A stretch of DNA of 21,352 nt. Source: a virus. The stretch is from the IMG/VR virus record IMGVR_UViG_3300046010_002934, positions 1 to 21,352 of that record; one strand, given 5' to 3'. This document shows, piece after piece, positions 6,441 to 14,400 of this stretch. The position numbers and the translations under genes were made by a program. The first letter of the stretch is position 1, and the number at the start of each line of letters is the position of its first letter. Under the pieces are notes generated by a model. That model had not been told where the DNA came from. It did not search any database and saw nothing but the letters and a program-made list of their open reading frames with translations.

Positions 6441-7183
6441 ACAGGCAAACGAAAGTCGTGCGCCTGCGTCTCCTTGGCAAGCCAGACTACAGTCTCTGAG
6501 TCGCAGTACTCTCCCCAAGCGAAGCCCCTTGACCAACTGGTCGTTGCCCTGCGATTGGCAGCGTACCCCATGGCATCCTTGTCTCCTAACCACCCAACGC
6601 AGTAACCCGTAGGATGCGCCCTGTTGCGTCCCTCGGCCTGCTGTACGCGGTGCAGGTGAGCAATAACCACCTTATTAGCGGTCCCCCTACATACGGATTC
6701 TGCGTGATCGCGCACGGCAGCCTCATTCACCATATAGCCGTGCCCAAAGAGCGTGTCTCCTAACTGCCTCCAGCCGTTCTGGAAATTGTAGTCGATCACC
6801 TCGCAGCGCATACGTCTGGCCTGATCTGTGATCTGGCCCATCACACGGCCCGCTAATGCGGCTACAATGGCCTTTGGTGATTCCATCAGCGTGTTCAACC
6901 TAGCCTCGTGGTTGCCTAGAAAGTACAACTTGGGTTCAAGCTGGTGAAGGAAAGCCAGACCGTCTTGGAGGTCGCCCTCTGGGTTTGCGCTTTCATCTGC
7001 GCTGCCCGTCGCACCCTGGCGAAGACAGGCCAAGTCAATAGCATCCCCTAAATGAATCGTGGTATGTGGCTTCCAGCGGGCCTTGAACGCCAGCACACGC
7101 TTGAGGAGCTGCTGGTCGGCGTGGTGACCGTGACTGCATCCCACAGCCAAGAATCTCTTCCAGTTGCGGGTGATGTTAGCCAT
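6437..7183 (-). CDS. Calcineurin-like metallophosphoesterase with altered first metal motif
   Basis: A dimetal phosphatase-fold protein. The motifs in order are LGDAID at 45-50 (GDxxD, D47 and D50), LGNHEAR at 89-95 (GNHE, N91 and H92), FGHGY at 146-150, and AHLHR at 175-179 (H176, H178). The first motif, normally DxH, reads GCSHGHH at 15-21, so C16 occupies the usual aspartate position. The protein may bind one metal differently or use another nearby residue (D23). Phage members of this fold act as phosphodiesterases or protein phosphatases, but the substrate here is unknown. The start ATG lies three bases after the upstream stop (TAGCCAATG) and has no Shine-Dalgarno sequence. It sits between holin candidates and the endolysin. 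Confidence 0.85.
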   Translation of the reverse strand: MANITRNWKRFLAVGCSHGHHADQQLLKRVLAFKARWKPHTTIHLGDAIDLACLRQGATGSADESANPEGDLQDGLAFLHQLEPKLYFLGNHEARLNTLMESPKAIVAALAGRVMGQITDQARRMRCEVIDYNFQNGWRQLGDTLFGHGYMVNEAAVRDHAESVCRGTANKVVIAHLHRVQQAEGRNRAHPTGYCVGWLGDKDAMGYAANRRATTSWSRGFAWGEYCDSETVVWLAKETQAHDFRLPV

Positions 7184-7186
7184 TGG

Positions 7187-7357
7187 CTATTTTCTTAAAC
7201 TGCGAATCGTCTCTATAATCTTGAGTGCCGTAAAGACTGCTGCAAGTAAACAGCCGGCAACTCGAATCCACTGTTCAGCCTCAGACAACGAGAGGGCCAA
7301 TGCACCCACGTTTGCCAAATTGACCGTAGCCAAGTCAAAGAGGTGCCGGCTATGCAT
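7187..7357 (-). CDS. Small membrane protein, holin candidate, 56 aa
   Basis: The chosen start is the ATG at 7357 (MHSRHLFDLATVNLANVGAL), overlapping the previous gene by eight bases. An in-frame ATG at 7411 would add 18 polar residues and is the main alternative. Two hydrophobic stretches are visible: FDLATVNLANVGALALSL (about 7-24) and VAGCLLAAVFTALKII (about 32-47). The C-terminus is basic (ETIRSLRK). Small size, two short hydrophobic segments and a positively charged tail fit a class II holin. Location among other tiny membrane genes near the endolysin supports a lysis role. This is inference from architecture; no specific holin family is recognised. Confidence 0.65.
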   Translation of the reverse strand: MHSRHLFDLATVNLANVGALALSLSEAEQWIRVAGCLLAAVFTALKIIETIRSLRK

Positions 7358-7583
7358 GAGCAAGGAAAGTTGATCCTGGTCCGGGCACTGTGGGGAGTTT
7401 TCCGTTTGCATCGTAGATTCCAGAGTAAGGCATGATCTTGTCTGGTGGCAGGCCAACGCCATCAGTCGCTGCTGGTGGCAGCACACGTTTAATGGTCGCC
7501 AGCACCTGCAGGCCAAAGGGCGGTGTCGCGCCTAGGTAACGCGCTTGCAAGCCCGGGATAATGGGGACAGGAAGAACAGTCAT
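7350..7583 (-). CDS. Proline/glycine-rich unknown protein, 77 aa
   Basis: The start ATG lies two bases after the previous stop (TAGCCATG). The product is rich in Pro and Gly (LPVPIIPGLQARYLGATPPF, later PPAATDGVGLPPDKIMPYSG, and a C-terminal VPGPGSTFLAHA). It has no clear transmembrane helix or catalytic motif and is probably extended or partly disordered. Its place in a string of small lysis-type genes suggests a role in lysis or at the envelope, but nothing in the sequence establishes that. A spanin is not supported, because no lipobox or coiled coil is seen. Confidence 0.6.
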   Translation of the reverse strand: MTVLPVPIIPGLQARYLGATPPFGLQVLATIKRVLPPAATDGVGLPPDKIMPYSGIYDANGKLPTVPGPGSTFLAHA

Positions 7584-7585
7584 GG

Positions 7586-7753
7586 CTATCTGCGTTCGTT
7601 GCGAACTACGTCGATGAGCCCAAAGATGCTTATGATTGCCGTCGTAAGGGCGCCACCTACACCAGTCGAGTAAAGGCCAAATGCTGCGCCCATTTTAGCA
7701 AGACCCAGCCAAGTCGAAGGCTGACGAACGTAAGTTTGGATAAGTGTCTTCAT
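7586..7753 (-). CDS. Small membrane protein, 55 aa, lysis cassette
   Basis: I place the start at the ATG at 7753, two bases after the preceding stop. The frame extends to 7840 but would overlap the previous gene by 85 bases. The product (MKTLIQTYVRQPSTWLGLAK, then a Gly/Ala-rich MGAAFGLYSTGVGGALTTAI and IISIFGLIDVV) has one or two membrane-compatible segments at about 20-48 and ends in basic residues (RNERR). Such short proteins are often annotated as holin-like or superinfection proteins in phages. Which of the three membrane proteins in this cluster is the actual holin cannot be decided from sequence. Confidence 0.62.
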   Translation of the reverse strand: MKTLIQTYVRQPSTWLGLAKMGAAFGLYSTGVGGALTTAIISIFGLIDVVRNERR

Positions 7754-7755
7754 AG

Positions 7756-8046
7756 TCAAAAGATCCACGAGCGCAACCATGCCACAAAGGCACAGGCTAG
7801 GGAAGGGAGAATGAAATCGAGTAGCCCCTTGATGGTCCACGCCCTAAGCTCTAGGCCACCAAAGTAAGGCATGTTTCTGCGCAGCCCTCCGTAGTTGTGC
7901 TCGATGTTGCGGTACTCAGCCTGAGCGTATTCACGGCCAACAAAGTAAAACGAGCCAGCAGCAGCACCAACCCACCAGTCACCGCTGGCAAGGCCGATGA
8001 TGGCTTGCAGGACGAGAGCGATGACTGGGTGGGCAAGGTGGTTCAT
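7756..8046 (-). CDS. Membrane protein with two hydrophobic segments, 96 aa, holin candidate
   Basis: Two clear hydrophobic regions are visible. Residues 8-37 (VIALVLQAIIGLASGDWWVG continuing into GAAAGSFYFVG) come first, and residues 75-95 (LLDFILPSLACAFVAWLRSW) end the protein. They are joined by a polar loop with GREYAQAEYRNIEHNYGG. The motif GREYAQAEYR resembles a recurring family of small phage membrane proteins that I associate with holin-like genes, though from memory only. The start ATG overlaps the upstream stop by four bases (ATGA). It is a good candidate for the main holin because it has the longest hydrophobic segments of the cluster. The alternative is an inner-membrane accessory or superinfection protein. 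Confidence 0.72.
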   Translation of the reverse strand: MNHLAHPVIALVLQAIIGLASGDWWVGAAAGSFYFVGREYAQAEYRNIEHNYGGLRRNMPYFGGLELRAWTIKGLLDFILPSLACAFVAWLRSWIF

Positions 8047-8225
8047 GTGGTTGGCTCCTTGAAGATGTACTCTTCCTCTGCTTTTGGTAGCTTGTTAATC
8101 TGTTGCTTCTGAGACTCAATTACAGACTCTAAGAAAGCTACTTTTGAGCGAAGCATTGCAGCCTCTCGAATTAGCCCGCCAACAATGTCTCCAATGTATT
8201 TGTCGAGATCTTTTACTGGGTCCAT
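8043..8225 (-). CDS. Small coiled-coil protein, 60 aa
   Basis: The likely start is the ATG at 8225, one base past the tail fibre stop (TAATATG). A TTG at 8234 could extend it by three residues but overlaps the stop and is less likely. The product (MDPVKDLDKYIGDIVGGLIR, then EAAMLRSKVAFLESVIESQK) shows heptad-like spacing of Leu, Ile and Val over residues 8-48, consistent with a short coiled coil. It ends in an acidic, polar tail (AEEEYIFKEPTT). There is no membrane segment or lipobox. It could be a chaperone for the adjacent tail fibre or a part of the lysis set; neither is demonstrable here. Confidence 0.65.
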   Translation of the reverse strand: MDPVKDLDKYIGDIVGGLIREAAMLRSKVAFLESVIESQKQQINKLPKAEEEYIFKEPTT

Positions 8226-8226
8226 A

Positions 8227-9444
8227 TTAAACAAGCCGTTGCTTCACTGTGCCAGAGGTATTGTAAAACCCACCAACTGGAACTCCCAGTGCTGCCGCTG
8301 CTGCATCGTTAGCAACATTGAATAGTGGTGCTGTTTGAAACCAATTATTTGTAAATTGAGCTATAACATTTCCAAACGCATTATTTGTAACAACAAGTTG
8401 CCCCGTGCCTTTGCAATCAATTCCAAAATCAATGTTTGTGTCAGATCCTCTTGATCTAAAATTTACACCAAATCCAGCAGGGGCGGCTTGAGTTTCAATT
8501 CTGTTTTTGCTGTTTGCCGGAGTTTGATTAAGTACTCGAATGGCATCTGCCTCGTAGTCTCCTCCAATTGTGAGATCTCCATTTTTTTGAACAACAAGTT
8601 GTCTGGCAAGAGTTCCGGCAACAGATTCTCCTGACCCCATTACGATCTTACGATATTTACCTGCTCCAGCATAAAGCGAGTGCATCCAGTAACCATCGTA
8701 ACGAGCATAAAAAGAAAGATTTTCTTCGTTTGCTCCAAGCATTTTTTGCACTCTAAATGCAGCAAGCTGATCGTTGATGTTTGCAAAAAAACTAAACGTA
8801 GCGTTTGTTAGTGAGCCAAGAGAACTTGAAAGTGAAATTGTATTTACATCAGTAAATCCATTTACTGTAACAGAATTTCCATTTATCTTAAACAATTGAA
8901 TTGTTGAGTAAAATGCTATAAATGGATCTCCAGATGCTCTTGTTACAGTTGTTCCTGCAACATTACATGTTCCAGTTCCTTGAACCCAAGCCGCGTGAAA
9001 TGTTTCTGTTTCACTTGAGGTAAAGTTTGGAGTAACGACCAAATTTGATGGACCAGCAACAGATACAATTGTGTATGCGTTTTCCCCAAAGTAAAAACTA
9101 AGGCCAACCCAGTTTGCAGAAAATTCTGTTCCAGAAACCCGAACAAGATTTCCTGTTCCTGATGTAGAGCTTGCTATCCCCTGTGCCGAAGTGGGATACA
9201 AAAGCAATTCAACAGGGGAAAGATCTTTAGATGGCTGAATCCTAAGCCAAGAAGCATTCCCATCTGTTCCAAATACCGTGCCATCAGTGCCGTTGGCGGC
9301 ATTTCCACCACCAACTTGCAGCCCTGTCCCGGGAGCGTTTACGTTGTCACCAAATGCAGCAACCGTTGATGTGGCTCGAAAATACGAGTCCATCGCCGTT
9401 AGCTCGTTTAGCGTTGTTGCGTTTTGAAAAGATTTGCTGCTCAT
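8227..9444 (-). CDS. Tail fibre-like protein, 405 aa
   Basis: A probable receptor-binding or tail fibre protein. The N-terminal 75 residues (MSSKSFQNATTLNELTAMDS, then Gly/Asn-rich turns) are polar. The middle is beta-rich with many Ser, Thr and Asn and no enzyme motif. The end shows NVANDAAAAALGVPVGGFYN followed by TSGTVKQRLV. This ending (GVPVGG-Y-T-G-VK-RLV) recurs at the C-terminus of many phage tail proteins. Sampled 60-base lines inside the gene are very AT-rich (8341-8400 about 28% GC, 8401-8460 about 40%), whereas 9361-9420 near the start is about 50%. This suggests a variable core between conserved ends. The start lacks a Shine-Dalgarno sequence and is 17 bases after the tailspike stop. 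Confidence 0.78.
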   Translation of the reverse strand: MSSKSFQNATTLNELTAMDSYFRATSTVAAFGDNVNAPGTGLQVGGGNAANGTDGTVFGTDGNASWLRIQPSKDLSPVELLLYPTSAQGIASSTSGTGNLVRVSGTEFSANWVGLSFYFGENAYTIVSVAGPSNLVVTPNFTSSETETFHAAWVQGTGTCNVAGTTVTRASGDPFIAFYSTIQLFKINGNSVTVNGFTDVNTISLSSSLGSLTNATFSFFANINDQLAAFRVQKMLGANEENLSFYARYDGYWMHSLYAGAGKYRKIVMGSGESVAGTLARQLVVQKNGDLTIGGDYEADAIRVLNQTPANSKNRIETQAAPAGFGVNFRSRGSDTNIDFGIDCKGTGQLVVTNNAFGNVIAQFTNNWFQTAPLFNVANDAAAAALGVPVGGFYNTSGTVKQRLV

Positions 9445-9461
9445 AGTGTTATAAAGTTTGC

Positions 9462-11474
9462 CTATTGAGGCATTTTTAAAATTGTTGGAGCCGCTGAATG
9501 AGTAATGACAACAGATTGATTTGGTCCAAGATGAACAGTGCGATCTGTGCTTGAAAACACAGTTGCTCCACCAAGAGTAATACTCGAAACGGTTCCACCG
9601 TAAATGTAAACAGATTCAGGAGAGTGTCCTGCCGTGTATGTGTAAGGAGAACTGCCAGCTACAAAAGCTGACAAATTTCCAGTGTATCCGTTGTTTCCTA
9701 AAACAAATCCGTTTGTGGCAGTAGATCCATCTGCAATCCCAGAAGTTGCATTGTCTCTAACATCGTTGTTTGAAACAATAAAGTTTGTCGCGCCAGTATC
9801 AATTTGGATGCCATGACGTTGGAATGTGCTGGTTGCCGCATCTCCAGAACGGCATCCTGTGACAACTACTCCTGAAGATGTTCCTCCAATCAGGATTCCA
9901 GGGTATGTGTTTAGCGTTCCAGTAACTGGAGAAACGTTTGAGGAATTAAACGCAAGTTTTGCTCCTCTAATGATTGTGCCGGCATTTGAAACTGCAATGC
10001 CTGCTAAAGCACTTCCAGTAAACCTGCCACCATTGATTCTGGCGTCTATACAACCGTTGCCAATAAAAACGCCATGATCTGCTCTAGCTCCGTTGATAGT
10101 GCAGGCAACTAATTCAACAACCTGACATGTCTGAAGGTAAACTGCACTTTTGCAGTAATCAGTTTCCAGATCAAAAAATGTCAAAAACGAAGGTATATCA
10201 GTTGCTCCAACTGAATTTAGCGCATGAAGCGGTTTTCCGCCTACGTTGATAGCATAGACATGTGTTCCAGAAACAGTGTGAACAAACCCATCAATAACAA
10301 GACCGTCTTGTCCATCTACATAGTTTCCACCCATTACAAGCGAGTGAATTCTTAAAACATCCGAACGAGCCTGCCCTGATGCGCCACCTTGAACTCTAAC
10401 GTAATCACAAACTGTAGCAGTATAGTTTGTAAGTCTTGCAGTGAGGTCAACCGTGTTAAAGGTGTCAATCAAAACACCGTCATATCCATTTCCAGAATTT
10501 AATTCAAAATTACTTTCAGCAACATACCTTGCAACAAGTGTTCTGCCGCCAGTTTTTCCTGTTTCATCTAGTAGTCCATTTACGATTTTGTTTCCGTAAA
10601 TAAATGTTGCTGAAGTTTGGCTTTCAAAACGTATTGAATCAAAGTTGCCAACTGGAAGCAGTTTTGCACCATCTTGAAAAACAAGAGACGTTCTGTTCGA
10701 AGAAATACGTATTGTTCCAGTTGTTTTGTATGTGCCAAACGGAAACACTACATCTCCACCAGTAGATGCAAGTGAGTTAATCGCATCTTGAATCTTCAAC
10801 GTATCATCAGCTATCCCATTCCCAACAGCGCCAAAATCTTTCACAGACACGCTCTCACGAGCCTTGTCCTGCATGTTCCGTGTAACAGCACCAGCACCGG
10901 CTTGGATGAATGCAACAGAAGAGCCTGGAGTTTGATCGCCAGTAATGACTGCACCGCCTTGGAACAAGAACTGGTCACCAACAGCAGCAGGCGCAGTCAG
11001 CGTGATGGTCACGCTGTTCGTTTCCAAGTAGTCCAGACCAAGGTTTAGTCTCAGCCCGTTGCGGAAAACCTGCAACGTGTCAGTGCCCGGCAGGTAGCTA
11101 AACACGGTTAGCGTGAACGTAGTCTGTCCAGCAGTAGCAGTAATGAGCTGCGTGGAGATGTCGAACACCGATGTAGGCGCATCAGACTGGTCAAACGCAG
11201 AGAAGACCAAAACACGGTTCTTGTTCCTGACAGTGATCGAGTAAGTGTCAGTCGCAGAGTAGAACCTGCTAGGCGTTCCCTGTCTGCTAGGATACCCACC
11301 AACAGTCCTCACCGGGTTAGCCGCAGGAATGGTCAATGCTGCGTCCCAGAAGACGTTTACAGGGGCAGTCTCTGGATTCAGGTTACTTTGTCCAATGTAG
11401 ATGTAACCGCCCTCTAGCGGGGCTCCTGTCGTGTCAGTGAAAAATGGAAATGGAGATACGATGGAAGAGGACAT
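9462..11474 (-). CDS. Tailspike protein: P22-like head-binding domain plus pectate-lyase-like beta-helix
   Basis: A 670-aa trimeric tailspike expected to bind and possibly degrade host surface polysaccharide. Residues 1-95 match the P22 tailspike head-binding domain (FFTDTTGAPLEGGYIYIGQS, then NPETAPVNVFWD, then GGYPSRQGTPSRFYS). Residues 108-178 form a second beta module (TATAGQTTFTLTVFSYLPGT, then DQFLFQGG) seen in many phage tail proteins. Residues 208-235 (VSVKDFGAVGNGIADDTLKI) mark the start of a pectate-lyase-type right-handed beta-helix. It continues to about residue 610 with repeated short strands and Gly/Asn turns, followed by a C-terminal beta cap. Specific catalytic residues cannot be assigned. 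The length matches P22 tailspike (about 667). The start overlaps the upstream stop (TAATG). Base composition drops sharply near 10800, at the beta-helix boundary. Confidence 0.9.
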   Translation of the reverse strand: MSSSIVSPFPFFTDTTGAPLEGGYIYIGQSNLNPETAPVNVFWDAALTIPAANPVRTVGGYPSRQGTPSRFYSATDTYSITVRNKNRVLVFSAFDQSDAPTSVFDISTQLITATAGQTTFTLTVFSYLPGTDTLQVFRNGLRLNLGLDYLETNSVTITLTAPAAVGDQFLFQGGAVITGDQTPGSSVAFIQAGAGAVTRNMQDKARESVSVKDFGAVGNGIADDTLKIQDAINSLASTGGDVVFPFGTYKTTGTIRISSNRTSLVFQDGAKLLPVGNFDSIRFESQTSATFIYGNKIVNGLLDETGKTGGRTLVARYVAESNFELNSGNGYDGVLIDTFNTVDLTARLTNYTATVCDYVRVQGGASGQARSDVLRIHSLVMGGNYVDGQDGLVIDGFVHTVSGTHVYAINVGGKPLHALNSVGATDIPSFLTFFDLETDYCKSAVYLQTCQVVELVACTINGARADHGVFIGNGCIDARINGGRFTGSALAGIAVSNAGTIIRGAKLAFNSSNVSPVTGTLNTYPGILIGGTSSGVVVTGCRSGDAATSTFQRHGIQIDTGATNFIVSNNDVRDNATSGIADGSTATNGFVLGNNGYTGNLSAFVAGSSPYTYTAGHSPESVYIYGGTVSSITLGGATVFSSTDRTVHLGPNQSVVITHSAAPTILKMPQ

Positions 11475-14400
11475 TACTGGGACTCCTGTTGAGGTGTAAC
11501 AAATGGTTGAGGAGGCGCGACAAAGTACATGCGCACGAACTCGTTTACTTTTGGAAGGTTTTCTGGAGTGATCTTTTTAAGGGCCATCTTTGCCACCTCT
11601 GGGTCGAGCATGGCATCACTCAATAGCTGTATCACTCGATCCTTTGTGTCTCCAGTCCACTGCTTCCTTATAAAGGACAAGGTGCTAGTAAGCAACTTTC
11701 CCTTGCCGGGCTCGATGCCACTGACAACACGCTCAATAACTCCAAGCACATTGTCTTCAAGCTGCTTATCAACACGCTGCTCAAGAATATTCGCGAAGCT
11801 GGTTACTGATTCGCCAGGAGTTGCCTGAAGTCTTGCAGACATCAGTCCAACTTTCTTTTGAGCAGTCCGTAGCGCGTTTAGTTCTGGTGAGTTTTTGCCA
11901 AAAACAGCCTCAAGAGATTCAAGGTTCTTTTTGACTGTAATAAAATCAATTGTGTCTGCAAGCGACACAGCAAGATCAGCAGGAGTCAAATCGCCTTCCT
12001 TGTACCCAAGTTTTGTCTCCTTTGAGAGACGGCTATTTTGCTCAATGTATTCTTTGAATGCGTTTTGAATAGCCTGCTTTGTACGTCCAGACTTGTCCAT
12101 TGCAGCCAACTTCATCAACTCACGAAAGCGATTTGGGGCATCATCTTTGTCTGCAATGCTTTTAATTACTTCAGCCGGACTACCCTTGATGAATCTTGAC
12201 GCAACAAGGGCGTCTACTTTTTCTACGGCAGCTTTATTTTTAGCTTTTGCTTGCGCAGCAGCAGTGTCTCGAATCTCTTTTGCTTGTCGCTTTGCCTCTG
12301 CGATTGCTTCTTTGCCTTGTCCTTGAGCGTTGTCCAAAACCTGTTTTGCTGCTGCGTTAGCTTCTGCAACAATGTCTTTAGATGACATTTCGGCAGACTT
12401 CATTGCTGCCTGGGCCTGCTCTATATTCAGATCAGAAGCCTTTACCCTGCCTAGTCCTGTTTCAATTGGACCAGTAAGAGACATTGTAAGCGGAGTGAGT
12501 TCAGGAAAAGCAGTAGTCCAGTCTGCTCCAGTAGCCTTGCCAGGCATACTTTTGGACATCCATTCCACCACAGCCTCTTCAGTTGGAGTGAGCCCAAGTT
12601 CAGATGACATGCGCTCCACCATTGCATCTACCGTTGCCTTGATGCCAGTAGGGCTACCTTCAAGCCCGGCTCTTAGTTGCAATAAGTCTTCCTTGCTTCC
12701 AAAATACTTATCAAGTGTTTGGCTTGCAGGCACTGGATTATCTGCACGAAGAACAGCCGCAGTAGGCCCATCAAGAAAAATGTCTCCAAATACATTGTAT
12801 TCAGCATTGAGAGCCTTGAGAGCATTGTTTGCCTCTCCAGCCTTCTCCATGTCACGCATGATTGCATCTTTTACCTTGCCCAAAGCAGCCGCCCTAGCTC
12901 GGTTTCCAGACTCAATCGCCTCCCCTATCTCTCCTGCAAGCTCTGTTCTTCTTTCTTTTAAGATATTAAGAGTGTCAGATTTGTTCTTTTTGTAAGAACT
13001 TATAATTGCATTTACAACGCGAGACTCCTGTTTTCCAATTTGTTTTGCCTTCGCCTTGAACTCACTTGCAGCAGAAAGCGTATTGTCTACAGTTACTATT
13101 ATCTTTCCAAAACGCTCATCTGAATAGCCTTCATCAAAGTATTTTTTACGTTGCTGAAAGTTTTCTGAAAGAACCTCTTTTGCCAGCTCGTTTCTTGCAG
13201 CACGTTTTGACTCTCGGCCAAGACGATCTCTGTATGACGACAGTGCCTCGTATGCTTGCTGAAGCTCTATCTGAACAGCATTTGCAGCCTGTTCCATGCT
13301 TAGAAGCCCGTTTCTGGCTCCTTGCATGATGGCATCTGCCCTCGTCATGCCTTCAGTAAGAATCTGAGAAGCCTGCTGTTCTCCGTTTGCCAGCAAATCT
13401 TGAGAAGCCTCATTTGCTGCGTTCATCAGAGCACTAGCTTCTGCCGCCGCAGCCTCGGTCGTCTGTCGTGTTGAAGCTCGCTTCCCTGCCAGATAATCGC
13501 GCCTAGCAGCTTGAACTTGTCTTGAAATCTCTTCTGGAGGTGCGCCTACTTGTGCAAGTCTTGCGCTCAGTTCCGTAGAAATCGCCTGAATGTTCTGCTG
13601 GTCCCGTGTTTGCAGTGCCTCGTTCCTTGCAGTTAGAATGCGCTGTAGGTTGATGAGCCCTTTTTGCCCAGTCACCTCCCCGGTCATTGGCTCGAAGCCT
13701 GCCGTCCTGATTTCAGCCGCCCTTTCAATAGCATCAATGGCTGCCGTCGGGTCTGCTGTAAATGTTCCAAGAGCCTCGTTGCGCTGCTTGATTGCTGCTG
13801 CCTCGGTTCTGAGGGCCTTAGATCTAAGCACACCCGGCAGATCCCTTGCCTGTGCAGCAAATGCTCCTTGAACTGCTCGTTCTGCCAATGCTGATAAATT
13901 CAGTTTGCCTTCTTGAGCCTGCCTTACGGCCTCCATACCGGCACTAACCACAGCGCCTCCAACTGCCTTGGCAGCTCCAAGTTTTCCTCCTGTTACAAAG
14001 CCTGGAAGCGTTTCGCCAAACAACTTTGCATACCTACTTGCACGATCTTGTTCCGCGAAAGAAGCCCTTGCACGCTCCTCCGTTGTCATAGGAGAAACTA
14101 TCTCTTGAGCTTTGCCGCCCAAGTAGCCACCAATCAGGCTAGTTTGAACGGTTCCCAAGCCCGGAGTAAAGCCAGTAACTCCTAGCGCAGCAGCTCCACC
14201 AATCATGCCGGGAATGCCGGCTTGTTCGTAGCCAATTTTGGCTCCAGTAGCAGCGCCAATAAGTCCTCCAAGAGGAGGTATAGTTCCAGCAACCTCACCA
14301 ATTAAACCTCCAACAGTGGGTCCAATAGCCTCTACAAAGCCCTGCTGGAACGCGCCTGCCGGACTCTGCATCTCTGACTTGTACTGCTCCCACAAACCAG

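Noticed and set aside
6219-6593. Longer 124-aa version of the winged-helix-like protein
   Set aside because: It would overlap the phosphoesterase gene by about 150 bases. The ATG at 6440 forms an ATGA junction and removes a Cys/Arg-rich nonsense-like N-terminus.
7350-7583. Spanin gene in the lysis cassette
   Set aside because: No lipobox, signal peptide or Rz-like coiled coil embedding a second frame could be found.
7586-7840. Longer 84-aa version of the small membrane protein
   Set aside because: The extra N-terminus lies inside the 96-aa membrane gene. The ATG at 7753 is two bases after that gene's stop.
12330-12995. 221-codon open frame on the plus strand
   Set aside because: It lies wholly inside the 1115-aa ejection protein gene on the opposite strand. 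Its product has Ser/Ala-rich shadow composition and no motif, and all other genes are on the minus strand.
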